DNA of 64,000 nucleotides from Diphasiastrum complanatum (GCA_029204225.1 CM055095.1:45621446-45685445), one strand, 5' to 3'. Positions 22,880-33,800 are shown, counted from the stretch's first letter. Translations and numbers: made by a program. The notes: generated by a model from the letters alone, not told the origin.

Positions 22880-24070
22880 TCGCATCTCGAGTATCCAACA
22901 TATCTCACACATTTCGGTCATAACAGGAGTTAAATTTAACCATGTTCAACAATAGCGTAGGGAGTATCTTAATAAAACGATTGACGGGTGCGGTAGGCGA
23001 TATGTATTTGCAAATGTCTGTTATGTTGTGCATGCATGTGTGTTTTGTTGGAATTTGATGCTCGACATCAATAATGAGTATATTTCTTTGTCAATCTCAA
23101 CGTTGGGTCGGAAAAGTTTGATCCTTTGGAAAAATTCGAGTCATTGGAAAAATTTGAGTCTTTGAAAAAATTCGATTCTATGGAAAAATTTGAGTCATTG
23201 GAAAAATTTGATCATTTGGAAAAATTTCAGTCTTTCAAAAAATTCAAATCTTTCCAAAAATTTATGCCTTTTAAAAAATTTGAGTCTTTAGAAAAATTCA
23301 ATCCTTTGGAAAAAAATTCTGGTCATTGGAAAAATTTAAAAAATTTGAGTCTTTAAAAAAAAAATTGAATTTTTGAAAAAATTCGATCCTGTGGAAAAAT
23401 TCGATCCGATGGAAAAAGCCTTAGGAAAAATTCGAATCTTTTAAAAAAAAATTCTAGTCTTTGGAAAAATTTAAGTTTTTAAAAGATTTGAGTCTTTAAA
23501 AAAATTCAATCATTTAAAAAAATTCGAGTCATTGGAAAAATTGGATCCTTTGAAAAAATTCGATCCATTGAAAATATTTGAGTTTTTCAAAAAATTCAAG
23601 TCTTTTGAAAAATTCTATTCATTGGAAAATTTCAACCCTTTGGAAAAATTTAAGTCATTTGAAAAATTTGAGTTTTTGAAAAAATTCGATTCTTCGAAAA
23701 AATTCAATCCTTTGAGATGAAAAGATCGAAATCGAATCTTTCGAAAAACAATCAAGTCTTTAAAAAAAAATTGAGTCTTTGAAAAAATTCGATCCTTTGA
23801 AAATTTTGAGTCTTTTGAAAAATTCGTATCTTTTGAAAAATTCGAGTCTTCGGAAAAATTCGATCCTTTAAAGAAATTCGAGTCTTTGGAAAAATTTGAG
23901 TCTTTGAAAAAATTTGAGTTGATAATACAAATGGTCAGATTTTACTCTAGATTGGAAAATATACAAAGGGTCAAAAATATACATCTCGCATCTCGAATAT
24001 CAAACATATCTCATGTATCTTGGCCATAGTAGGGGTCAAAAGTTAACCATGTTCAACAATCACACAAGGA
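22880..24070. repeat. Direct repeats flanking an 18-bp minisatellite
   Basis: The ~85-bp sequence at 22880-22966 (CTCGCATCTCGAGTATC, CATATCTCACA, AACCATGTTCAACAAT) recurs at 23979-24068 in the same orientation with about 20% change. Between them lie about 140 bp of unique sequence and the minisatellite. The pair looks like element ends or a duplicated flank. Confidence 0.7.
23110..23930 (+). repeat. 18-bp minisatellite, about 45 units
   Basis: Units read TTTGGAAAAATTCGAGTC with changes. On the plus strand they encode a six-residue period (F-E-S-L-E-K) in two open stretches, 23126-23356 and 23532-23720, but the frame is broken by stops and indels elsewhere. A repeat by-product is more likely than a gene. 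Confidence 0.9.
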
Positions 24071-24378
24071 GCACCTACTGAATACAGACATCTACCTACA
24101 AAATATTCAAGCGCCAGGCCAAACAACTATACAGAATTCAGAGAGGGAGAGAAGAGGGACATACCTTTGTAAATGATGGAGTTCGGGTGAAGAGACTTAT
24201 ATTTTCATAAGCCTACGCATACTTCTCAATTTTCAAGTCGGAATCGAGCTACAAGTGGTTTAGTGGCTTTGTGTCGAGCACACAAATTTGTAGACACCCT
24301 TCGTCCAAAGTTTTGGAGGGTTTCAGCCGGATTTGACCAGTTTCTGGTCTGATAGGCCAGAATTTCTTCATGACAATA
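24071..24378. other. Stretch without a recognisable gene
   Basis: Short spacer between the minisatellite's right direct repeat and the end of the transposase-like gene. A tail of exon E may extend into it, but no clear stop or poly(A) signal was assigned. Confidence 0.3.
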
Positions 24379-24399
24379 CTACCATAGAATCTGATACAA

Positions 24400-24738
24400 G
24401 ATCTGATGATGAATAGTTGACACTTTGTATTTTGGTATAATACAATCAATACATTTACATTGGGTATTTCTCCTCTCTTGTTCAATGAATTTGCAAAGCA
24501 ATTCTGAACGTGTCATGATTTGTGTGGACTTTGTTATATGTCGAATCTGAACTCTACGGTAGAACCACTGAAACAATTGACAAATGTAGTTTCGTTTTTC
24601 ATTGGTTCCTCCATGTTGTGTATTTCGATGAAATGTTGCTCGTGCTTGCCAGTGTGACTTCTCCATCCCTTGTGATGACCATACACTCAAGCTTCCATAT
24701 GTATGTGCAAAAAATGTTGTATGATCTCTTAGTATGTG
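24400..24738 (-). pseudogene. Transposase-like gene, exon E (Glu block)
   Basis: Opens HILRDHTTFF after CATATGCAG, continues YGSLSVWSSQGMEKSHW and ATFHRNTQHGG. The Glu of QGMEKSH is the candidate third catalytic residue. The gap to exon D would be an intron of only 40 bp, short for plants, so a frameshift or internal deletion is also possible. The 3' end is not defined. Confidence 0.45.
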
Positions 24739-24778
24739 CTGCATATGTCAAAAAGCATTTTGAAAATTTTATACTAAC

Positions 24779-25573
24779 CATGTAATGAGTGATGTGATAT
24801 TCTCCCCATGCTTTTGATATTGCATTAACAAACTCGACACAAGTCCTTTGGACAACTTTCTTATCAATATCAGAGTATTTTTCTTTTCTTAAAATAACAA
24901 TCATACTATCAAGCTTTTTCCATACATCAACTTTTAGTACTCTGATTTTGCCGTCTTTCTTGAAGTCTTGAGTGGCAGCAATAATATCTGTCCAGACTGA
25001 GTGTTGAATATTAGAAGCCTTACCAGTATGATTTGATAGAAAACGACATGCTTTTGCTCCTCCCATGCTTGGCTTAGTTGGCATGTTCCCATTCTTTTCT
25101 GAAAGCTTTTCATCTTTTTGAATTTTGACATGTCCTTTACGGAGTCTCGCTTTTGATAAAACATCTTCTAATTGAGAGATAGCTTCCTTTGCTAATGATG
25201 CTGGCTTAGTATTCCAAGTAAAAACTATGTGAAGATAAATGATCTTTTCTATTAATCTAACTTCTACATGAAGAGTGCAAACATGCACATTTTTTAAGGG
25301 GATAGGCAGCACAAGCTTCTAGTTTGGATCTGCATATTCTCTAGTAATTCATGTACTCCTAGTTAAACCTTTTGCCATTTTCATGCAGTACAAACAAGGA
25401 TGTTTTGATGCAGCACCGTGAGAGACATTATACATACATTTCAATGTTTTCAAATCACCTGCTAAGTGCCATTCAACATTGAAGTCTCCAACTCCTGGAT
25501 GGTCCTTGATGATTCTAGGATAAGACGTCCTTGAGAATATCCATGATAATATATCATGATCCTCTTTCAGCAC
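24779..25573 (-). pseudogene. Transposase-like gene, exon D (second Asp and Cys/His blocks)
   Basis: Contains WHLAGDLKTLKCMYN (candidate second Asp), HPCLYCM (zinc-ligand pair) and, after two in-frame stops at 25349-25351 and 25319-25321, PIPLKNVHVCTLH and EKIIYLH. C-x-x-C plus C-x-x-H spacing is typical of inserts in hAT and RAG1-like cores. It ends HYM|GTTAGT. Confidence 0.5.
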
Positions 25574-25654
25574 CTATCCAAAGAATTAATTAGACTTAGT
25601 TTACAATGTATTAATACTATTCAATGAATATAACGTAATAATGAGGCTAGTTAC

Positions 25655-26058
25655 CTGAAACGCTGCCAACCACCATATATCATTTTCTGACTGGACACTG
25701 AATTTGAAATCTTCTTGGTTCTCTGTTTGTGATAGAGCACCATTCATGAGAGTTATACTAACCCTTTCCATCTTCTGCCCTTTCACAATTTCTGACTCAT
25801 CTAACTTAAGTACTATAATTATTTTGCCATTCACCTTTTCACAGATTATATCATAGAATGTGATGATGTATCTCAGCAAGTAATTTAGATCAACAAGTAA
25901 ATTGTTTGATGAATTATAGAATATCGATCTTCCATCAGTTTCATACACCTCCTCAATATGAAATGAAGTTCCAATGATCTAATGCATACCTATGTTTAAT
26001 GCATCCCTCTCTTTCTTCAAGTGATATGTCCTAGGGATTGGGAATTTTCTGATTTGAA
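25655..26058 (-). pseudogene. Transposase-like gene, exon C (first Asp block)
   Basis: Contains IRKFPIPRTYH, one in-frame stop at 25979-25981 after GMH, then a long open part with LKLDESEI at ~25800, the candidate first catalytic Asp on a predicted strand. It ends FQ|GTAACT, and an 81-bp intron (25654-25574) ending GGATAG follows. Confidence 0.5.
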
Positions 26059-26118
26059 CTTGCCTAAAAGCTTATCTAATTAGTTTAAATATTGTTGCTT
26101 ATGCTTCTCTACTAGTAC

Positions 26119-26324
26119 CTGCAAAATCACAAGCACCCTGAACTATAGTCTTATCTAAAATATTTTGAATGTCCACCATCAAAGACTCTGCTATTTTACA
26201 CTTTACATTTGAAATCCTATTGTTCATCATGATACACTCAGTGGATTTGCAAGTCAATATTGTGCCCAATGACATTCCTAGTGAAACATTGTCTTTAATA
26301 TTCCGAGGAACTACTAATGCAGAT
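26119..26324 (-). pseudogene. Transposase-like gene, exon B
   Basis: About 69 open codons between the two introns, with no motif I recognise. It ends at GCAG|GTACTA. The following intron is 55-60 bp (26118 to 26064 or 26059); the 26059 acceptor keeps frame. Confidence 0.45.
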
Positions 26325-26418
26325 CTGCAAAAAAAATAGATAGTTAATAGAATATCACCATAGCTGAAATTAAATCCAAATGTCATTGAAAAACTTACAA
26401 AATTCAGAATATGCTTAC
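26325..26418 (-). other. Predicted intron 1 (94 bp)
   Basis: Starts GTAAGCAT and ends TTTTTTTTGCAG on the minus strand, with a strong polypyrimidine tract. Joining restores frame from ICAFK into SALVVPRN. This is the best-supported of the four introns. Confidence 0.65.
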
Positions 26419-27044
26419 TTGAATGCACAGATCTTTCTATTTTGATAACCTCCTTTTGAAAGCATTTGAATATCCTTGCAACTTTGTCGCTTTCGCTTCT
26501 TACTTTCAGCCTTCTTCTTTGCCAAATCCACATCCTTCAGTAATTGTAAGTTTTCAATATGAATAGACTGTAAGACTGATTGCATTTGCTCTAGTTCTGA
26601 TTTGATATTGATTGTTATCTTCTGTAATGATTCATTATTTTTTTTAAGTTGTTCATTTTCTTCTAACGTCTTTTGGAGATGACAATCTCTATTTTGACAA
26701 TAAGAGGATATCCAAATTAACTCACCTTCTAAAAAGTGAACTTTATTCATATAAAGTTGTTTTTCATGGTTTTGCAATCTTTCACAATATCCTAGTAATC
26801 CACTATGCTCAATGCATATCCATGTAACTAAATAAGTTATTGAAGAGAATGTGGGATGTGTCAAAGTGCTTGGATCTTGTGGATATAATGTTCCATCTGT
26901 CCACAAATCCAAGTTTTTCTTTCCTTCTGCCCTGTAACGAGAACGATCTTCAGCAGATATTTGAACTCCTTTGCCTCCTCTTCTCTGCAAAGGTGCCAAA
27001 TCAATAGGGATATCCACATGTAGATGATATAATGTCATCATCAA
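26419..27044 (-). pseudogene. Transposase-like gene, exon A (N-terminal, coiled coil)
   Basis: About 209 codons from the ATG at 27044, although an upstream exon cannot be excluded. Residues 1-70 hold short Pro/Asp-rich text with LDLWTDGTLYPQDPSTLTHP. Residues ~95-185 have heptad-spaced Leu/Ile and many Glu/Lys/Gln, a likely coiled coil. The end is basic (ESKKRKRQ), a possible nuclear signal. The exon stops at AA|GTAAGC, a good donor. Confidence 0.5.
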
Positions 27045-27896
27045 AAAAATAATAGAATAATCAGTCGCATCAAAGTACTATGACCAGATTCTATGAAGCA
27101 AAACAAAATACTCATCTTTGATTATATTATATACTATGTACGATCAATCCAATCTCCATGCTTGTATGCTTGATTCAAATTTGAAAATGCCGCTCATTTT
27201 TTCATTCCAATAGGTAGTTGGCGCTCATATTTCCATTCTCGTGGAAGGAATACATATGTAAACATTTTGCAATTTTTCTTGATTCGAATTTGGGGATGGC
27301 GGTCATATTCTAGATCCAGTGAAAATATTGCCCTTTTTGTAACCAATGAAGGGAATATTTTTGAATTTAGTCAAGTTATACTGCGAACTGTTAACAGTTC
27401 TTAACTGTGACTATAGACACTGTGGTTAGATCATTGGGAGTTGGGGAGGCCTTGGGAGTGGTGTGGGCAAGCAAATAAACAATATTGTTTTTTTTATTTT
27501 GATATTTTTGTATATCCTACATGGCATTCCTTAAAGGGTCTTTTTGATATTGGGAACTCCTCTAATGATTAAAATAGCAAAAACATATGAGAGATGGAGG
27601 AAGTGAAGAAGCAAAGACTTCCAATTTCCAAAATGGTAGAGGTTCTACAATGATTTATAGTGGATTTTGGACACTTGGTCTCAATTGCTATTGGACAATT
27701 TCTACCTCTCTTATTATTTGAATTTAAATTTAGGTGAAAAAGGACCCTCCAATCAATGACTTGACTTCTAGGCCTCTAAAGTATTTACTCGTGTAAATAG
27801 CATAAAAGTCCTTTTATTGTTATCTATTTAATCAAATAACAATGTGATCACTGGGTTAGACTTATACATGTTGTTGAAAGTACAACACAAAGGACC
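27045..27896. other. Stretch without a recognisable gene
   Basis: AT-rich sequence upstream of the transposase-like gene. TTGGTAG(C/T)TGGCGCTCATATT-like words repeat at 27190 and 27230, but no promoter or inverted repeat was identified. Confidence 0.3.
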
Positions 27897-28550
27897 ATAA
27901 ATGAATCTACATAAGGCTCCAAGAGTGATTGATTGATTGATACACCTATCTATTGCAAAAACTAGTCACAAGATCTTGATCTAGAAAAGCAATATTGGAT
28001 CTCACAATCAAGAGAAATCAAAAACATTGATCAAACATGGAAGTCTGACCTCACATGTGTGTGGTACGTACTCCAATACAACCTATAGATTAAGTGAAAT
28101 CAATTTTAGATACCAAAGCATTCATAAAAACTCAAGACAAATGTGTAGAAACCTCAAGATTGCCAATTTGCTCCAAAAATTCTATCTCCTCACTATGGAA
28201 TGATGGATTGTATGTACAATAAGCTCTTCCCCACCTCAAATTAGGTGAAAATCCAGCATGTAATAAGGAAGATGATTGACCATTTTTGTCCTAATTTGTT
28301 AATCTTACCTAACCCTAGAGTTTTGCCAAGTTGGTGGCTAGGTTGGTTATCCACCTCCATGATTCAAGGAATTTGGTCCTATAATTTAGGAATTATGACC
28401 AAACAAGCCTAAAGAACCCTATGAATGAGATCTAAACTACTTTGACCTCATCTCACACGTGCCAACAAGGATTCACACATGTGGGACCCACCTAAATTTA
28501 CATGGTTTTGATCAAGCTAGATTTGCCAATTTTTTTGCCAATTTCTTACA
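27897..28550 (-). repeat. 3' LTR of the copia relic
   Basis: The start on the minus strand is TGTAAGAAATTGG, immediately after a polypurine run AATTTGAGGAG. The other end is set by the match to the 5' LTR piece. It contains TCACATGTGTG and CACACGTG words seen in other LTRs here. Confidence 0.65.
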
Positions 28551-28561
28551 CTCCTCAAATT
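28551..28561 (-). promoter_or_regulatory. Polypurine tract
   Basis: Minus strand AATTTGAGGAG directly before LTR start TGTAAG, the expected primer for second-strand synthesis. Confidence 0.6.
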
Positions 28562-28985
28562 TAGCTTGATCTATCTACAACTCTCTTTGCTTGATAAATG
28601 ATTACTTAGAAGTGTCTTAAAAAATCTAGCTACAAACACTTTTGAGACTCCAATAGAGAGTGATGTCCATGAAAAAATTTTCACCACCTCTTAAAGGATC
28701 CGTTACAAGGTTTTCCATAAAGGCGTACATGTAGCACACTTCAATCATGCCAAGATATGAATTACAAGGCATTTTGTGCACTTGATGGTACATCAATTAA
28801 GCTATTTAGTCCATAAATAATATTTTGAAAGACAATTTGCCTTGATCCATATGATTGAGCCTGGATGGCTCCATCTTATTAGTCAAGGTTTTTCTTGGAG
28901 TCCTCGAGTCTTGAGCTTGCTCATCCTCTTGACTTGACTTCAATTCATCAATCATTTGGATAAGGTGCTGATCCATAAATGCTTC

Positions 28986-29767
28986 TTAATTTTTGTAAGT
29001 CTTCCACTCATGAAAGACAATATTTTCACCATTGACAACTTCTTTGGTGGAATACATGTAGATTCTACAATCTCTAATTGAAGAGCAACAAATTACCTTT
29101 ACTCCTATCATTGATGTAATTGAAGAGCAACAAATTACCTTTACTCCTATCATTGATGTAGGATTTTCTTTGGTCCTATGATCATGCACACAACATGTGG
29201 ACACAAAGATTTACAAAACAAATGATGTTTAATCTTTTATGACACTATTCAAACTATTACAAAGATAGTTATCCAATGAAATTGCTTTATCAACAACAAA
29301 TATAGATTGGTAAGCATCCACTTCATTGTCTTGTCATATAAAGTACCAAATACCATCAATCTTAAAGATAAGAGACAAGTCACTTCATGTCTACTAATAC
29401 TATCCAAGAATGATTCAAAGATAATAGGCTCTCCAATGCTCTCCACCCTTGCAAGATGCACACTTGAATAGAAAATTTGCATGAAATTTGATGACTCGGC
29501 CTTTGTCATTGCAAACCTCCTTGGAGCTCTCGGGTTTTGAGGCTGATCCTCAAGGTCTTTCTCTCTTTGATGCCCTTCCTCAATGCTAGCAAGATCACAC
29601 GTTGAAAATGTCTCCACTTGAGTAATCCCCTCCTTTTCCAAGTTCACACTCTCAAAAGCAACATTAGCTTCCAACTTAAACAATCTTCCTTCCACTAGCT
29701 TCCATGGAAAAAATATTGTGGTACACAAAGTACACACATGTGAGTTGTGATTAGAGGTGAAACCCAA
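28986..29767 (-). pseudogene. copia pol fragments with a 42-bp tandem duplication
   Basis: The right frame (29767-29249) joins EGRLFKLEANV (GAG-pre-integrase) directly to linker and RT-start text (QNPRAPRRFAMTKAE, GEPIIFE), so the integrase core is deleted. The left frame (29204-28986) holds integrase C-terminal text (STKEVVNGENIVFHE), which should precede, not follow, RT. The sequence at 29076-29117 is repeated at 29118-29159, adding 14 codons. Confidence 0.65.
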
Positions 29768-30830
29768 GGTGTTGCCACCTTATAGTGACATACACCAAGT
29801 TATATCAAGATCCACAAAGGTCTTGATCGCTATCTATTTCACTCTCCTCACCAATGTCAATAATGCTTGGAAAATTTGTCTTGCCTAATTCACCAAGAAT
29901 AAATGACTCAATCTTGAGCTAAAAATAAACTTTCTTAGATCCAAACACTACTTCTAGACTCACTTAGGTCTAATTCACTCTCTCCCCGAGAGCTGATAAA
30001 GATCAAAAGAGATTTGAAGCTAGACTACTTGCCAATTTTACACTCTATTGACTACTCTTGAGAAAATCAATGAACACAAAGTAGATTGACCTTTTTGACT
30101 TTCAACTCTCCCTAAGTTCTTTTCTAGAATTTGCCCACTAGCAACTTACTTGAAATTCACAAATATTCAAGTAGCAAGATCCCCTTGATCTTGATTCAAA
30201 AGAACACTTAGAAAGGATTCTACAAAACAATGCTCAAGAAAATTAAACTTGATTTGAATCTAGAAACTCAAAAAGGTTTCACTTGTCTTGATTACGTCAA
30301 ATGTGACTTCTAGCCCTCTCTTTGGAATTCTAGTCACAGCCCTCACACTCCCTTACAAAGATAGAATGGAGATAAGATGAGATTCTATCAAAGAACTATC
30401 AAATCAAGTCAATTTTGACAACTTTTGGACAAAAACATGGCTAAAACTTGTTTCTCCTTGGTGGTTTTTCAAGACCTGTAAAACACATTGAAAGCTCTTA
30501 AACTCAGCCTCAAATAATTAGATCTCATGACAGTCAGCCACATCTAATTGATGGCAAACATACTTTGATGTTTTTTCTAGAACTCGCACCAAAAACCTCA
30601 TCAAGATGACATATAATGCTATTGTTTGGATCTTGTGAATAATGAAGATTAAATGCTAATACAGAGGTTCCCACACGTGTGGGAAGTATAGCTACTGACC
30701 CTCACCAAGGTTGGCTTCCAAATCTTCAACCTAAGTCTTGATTTGAACTTGCCCTCTCAAGACTAGTTTTCTAGCAACAACTTGCTAAAAATGGATTGTC
30801 CTTGGATCAGTGATTATCCTCTTATACTTG
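29768..30830. other. Degenerate interior of the copia relic
   Basis: No protein motif recognised. CACACGTGTGGG at 30673 is a near-perfect palindrome. The stretch probably held gag. Confidence 0.3.
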
Positions 30831-30842
30831 GATATGATACCA
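30831..30842 (-). promoter_or_regulatory. Degenerate primer-binding site
   Basis: Minus strand TGGTATCATATC immediately inside the LTR start TGTTGAACC at 30843; two changes from the initiator-Met site TGGTATCAGAGC. Confidence 0.65.
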
Positions 30843-30935
30843 TGTTGAACCTACATAAGGCTCCAAGAGTGAGCATTCACAAAAACTCAAGACAAATGTG
30901 TAGAAACCTCAAGATTGCCAATTTGCTCCAATTCC

Positions 30936-31607
30936 CACTAGATGGATCTTAGATCTTGGGCCAATTTGGTGTGCACATCTAAATTTACTTACAAGATAGA
31001 ATTCATCAAGATTAGCATGCTAAAGTTGTATAAATCACTAAGATATGATCATGAACATGAAAATACAGTATGGTACTATCCCTGTCCGTACAACAGCAGC
31101 AACCTACTGTCCTTCACATGTGTGGAATCTATATCAACCATAAAATCAACATTCTACACATAGAAAATCAAGATATCAAGAGATAAAGACATGAGATGGA
31201 CATAGAAACTCAAGAGATAAATTCTCCATATAAAATGAGAATACAATGATATGTTCTTCATGCTAGTACTGTTATTCATAGCTGTCAAAATGTCATTTGG
31301 CCAATTGCCCTAAACTTACTCTAAATGGTAATTTCTTGGTAACTCACCAATAACGCAGAAATACTAGTCTAGATGCAATGTATCAAATTTAGCCAATTAG
31401 AATGGGTCCAAACTTGACCTCAACTTGCCAAAGATAGTACAAACACTATTTAGGCCCTTATTAACAAATATAAAACTATCTCTAAGTTGAGATTCCAAGT
31501 TCGCCTCCAAAAATGCCAATAAACCAACAAATTAGTTGACAATTTTTCACATTTTATAGATTGATAACTATTTCATTATAACATGACACATACATACATA
31601 TACATAT

Positions 31608-31705
<98 letters not shown>

Positions 31706-32001
31706 CCACACACACATTTAGATAGCTACATGTATATATGTATACATACATATAAATACATATACATATATAACAAAAGTGTGAAAGATGGTAAAATTAG
31801 ACTAGTTATTTTCCTTGCTAGATGTCATCATGGAGTTGGATTTATGTCCGCCACCACCTTGTACATATTTTTATGTTGATTTTGAAAAGTCAAAACGCTT
31901 TCAACTCAAGTTCTAGTGAGATAGTGACATGTGTCACAAAATGTAAGGATTGGTATTTTGCTATTATGCAACCATATCCACATTTGAATGTCAATTTTGG
32001 C
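30936..32001. other. Stretch with LTR-like sequence and an AC microsatellite
   Basis: 31060-31170 is a weak relative of the 17790/22432 repeat. A (CA)n run lies at 31611-31704. No coding frame was recognised. Confidence 0.35.
31611..31704 (+). repeat. (CA)n microsatellite
   Basis: About 45 CA units, preceded by a (TACA)n-like stretch from 31588. Confidence 0.95.
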
Positions 32002-32200
32002 CCAATCACATTAAGAGATGTAGATCATAAGGCCAATCATATTTAGAGGTGCAACATATTTGGCCCAATCATGTTTAAAGGTGAAAATCACTTGGCCAAT
32101 CAAATTGAGGGGTGCAAGCTATGTGGTCCAATCATGGAGAGAGGTGGCAATCTTGAGGTCCAATCATTATGAGAGACGAGATCCATGGGGTCCAATCAAA
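31997..32200 (+). promoter_or_regulatory. Ladder of seven CCAATCA boxes at ~32-bp spacing
   Basis: CCAAT begins at 32002, 32033, 32065, 32096, 32128, 32160 and 32192, spacings 31, 32, 31, 32, 32 and 32. Each is part of a degenerate unit GG(C/T)CCAATCA-(10 nt)-GAGGTG. CCAATCA is the NF-Y consensus. A CT run follows at 32270-32315. It could be the U3 promoter of the gypsy relic downstream, or a simple minisatellite. Confidence 0.6.
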
Positions 32201-32554
32201 TTTGAGCATTCCTCATGCCACATTCTTTTGAGAGATAATGCAATTTTTGACTTGGAAGCAATTTGGTCTATTCTCTCTCTACTTGAAAGCAAGATCTCTC
32301 TCTCTCTCTCTAAAACCGTTATGTCATGAGCAACATAGAAAAACGTTATTTCACTTACATAGGAGCTATGATGAATAAAGTTGCAAATAGAATAGATCTA
32401 TGGAATTAGAAAAGTCTTGGAAAGTCTACCTATACATTGAATTGAAGCAAACTTGGTGTCTTAAGGACCAAATTTGAGCCTAGAAGCTAAGAGGGCATTG
32501 GATCTCTTTTGAATGTATATTATGACATGAAGCTGGAAGATTGTTCGAGGACAT

Positions 32555-32866
32555 TTGACATCTATGCTCGATTTGCCAGACAGTCTGATTCACTTGCATC
32601 TTTCTATAGTAGTTCCAAGAGTATGGGGCAGGCCTTCTGAATATCCGCCAGTGGAAAAAGTATCACAAGATTATCTTGATTCTTTGGAAAGTTTCTTGAG
32701 AGATTGCTCTCGTTCTGCTCACTTGCAGCAGCCAATTCGTTCAGACACCAAAGGTCCACTTAGTCCGCATTCCGACAAGGAAATAGACCCCGTCTCGTTT
32801 GAGAGAATGTATGGCGTGAAAGCCTTACCAGCTCCACCAATGTGGAGGCTGGAATACAAGGCCTAA
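32555..32866 (+). CDS. Short open frame, unknown, possibly gag of the gypsy relic
   Basis: 103 codons with balanced composition (EYPPVEKVSQDYLDSLESFL, DKEIDPVSFERMYGVKALP). No motif recognised. It lies between the CCAAT ladder and the zinc-knuckle gag of the gypsy relic and may be a piece of its gag. Confidence 0.3.
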   Translation: MTSMLDLPDSLIHLHLSIVVPRVWGRPSEYPPVEKVSQDYLDSLESFLRDCSRSAHLQQPIRSDTKGPLSPHSDKEIDPVSFERMYGVKALPAPPMWRLEYKA

Positions 32867-33139
32867 GGGGCATTTCAATGGAGTCCGGGAGAATTTAGGA
32901 AAGGAGCGCCTTGCATGGAAGGAGCTTGTGTATATAATAATTTTGATAATTAATTTTGTGTAATTAATTGCCCAAGTATGGAATCCTGCATGTATAAGCC
33001 CATCTTGAAGAGCCCATCAGTAGTTAGTTATGTTAGGCCCCAGTTCAGCATCCTGCGAGTATGAGTCCAACTTGTGGTGCCAATATTTATTAGGGGCAAG
33101 AAAACAATTTTGGCAAGTCTCAAGGTTTAAACTTAGACT

Positions 33140-33800
33140 CTAAAAAAGCTATCATATTCTTTTTCGTCAAAAGAAGAAGATTCCACATATAGAAAAACAA
33201 AAAGTAAAACATCAGATAAGAAAAGGAGAATGGAGAGATATGAAAAGATAGACCCATTAAGGAAAAGTGTAGAGCTTTTAGCAAAAGAAATGGGAGACTT
33301 GAAAGTCCAAATGTCAGATGTAAAATCTAAACATAAGAAAGCCAAATCTAATGCTAATATTTGATGTAGTGCAGAAAAGAAGGTCATTCAAAAATTAACT
33401 GTCCAAATCTGCAAGCTAGTTATATAGAGGAAGAATTATTCCTCTGTCCAATTAACGGACATGAGGAGGTAGCATATACCAATGTTCCTCCTAATTAGAT
33501 GAACTCTACACCAAAGCCGAGAACTAATCAACAATACACTATTTTGCGTAGAGGAGGAGCGCACTACTCCACCTAGAATAAGAGGCTCATGCTATAACTG
33601 TAGAGCACATGGTCACTATTCACCAGACTGTCCTGAACCAAGGAGGGCATTGGGATATGTACCTGTTTGCGCCAATTGTAAAGACAAAGGACATGTAACT
33701 AGAGAATGCCCTCAACCACAAAAGCCACTGATCATATGGATGTGTGGGCATACCATTAAGCTATTAATTCCCCAAAAAACAAAGGTAAAAAATAGCCCAT
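33140..33800 (+). pseudogene. gypsy gag with CCHC zinc knuckles
   Basis: A charged helical stretch (MERYEKIDPLRKSVELLAKE) precedes CRKEGHSKINC at ~33372, which lacks part of its first Cys pair because of a stop, then two complete knuckles: CYNCRAHGHYSPDC (~33590) and CANCKDKGHVTREC (~33680). Frames shift at least twice. Three knuckles in one Gag suggest a nucleic-acid-binding capsid protein of a specific gypsy lineage. Confidence 0.75.

Larger units (their letters stand above)
24379..27044 (-). pseudogene. Intron-containing transposase-like gene of an unnamed family, degenerate
   Basis: Five minus-strand exons can be joined across GT-AG junctions (A 27044-26419, B 26324-26119, C 26058-25655, D 25573-24779, E 24738 to about 24400). 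The predicted protein has an N-terminal Asp/Pro-rich part, a coiled coil, then conserved-looking blocks: LKLDESEI (Asp at ~25800), HLAGDLKTL (Asp at ~25455), CLYC (25385-25396), HVCTLH (25269-25286) and QGMEKSHW (Glu at 24661-24663). Asp, Asp, a Cys/His insert and Glu in this order recall RNase H-fold DDE transposases such as hAT or Transib/RAG1. From memory, similar blocks occur in large unnamed protein families of cnidarians and other eukaryotes; this is not checked. In-frame stops at 25979-25981, 25349-25351 and 25319-25321 make this copy non-functional. No terminal inverted repeats were identified. Confidence 0.55.
27897..30935 (-). mobile_element. Ty1/copia relic with two LTR pieces, scrambled inside
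   Basis: A 3' LTR at 27897-28550, a polypurine tract at 28551-28561, pol fragments at 28986-29767, a degenerate primer site at 30831-30842 and a 5' LTR piece from 30843 to 30935. The LTR pieces share (A/C)CTACATAAGGCTCCAAGAG and CAAGACAAATGTGTAGAAAC. The 5' LTR is cut at 30935. The pol fragments are out of canonical order, so the interior is rearranged. Confidence 0.7.

Noticed and set aside
23126-23720. Repeat protein of FESLEK hexads
   Set aside because: The frame is open only in patches, the array is full of single-base slips, and a minisatellite with period 18 explains the hexad.
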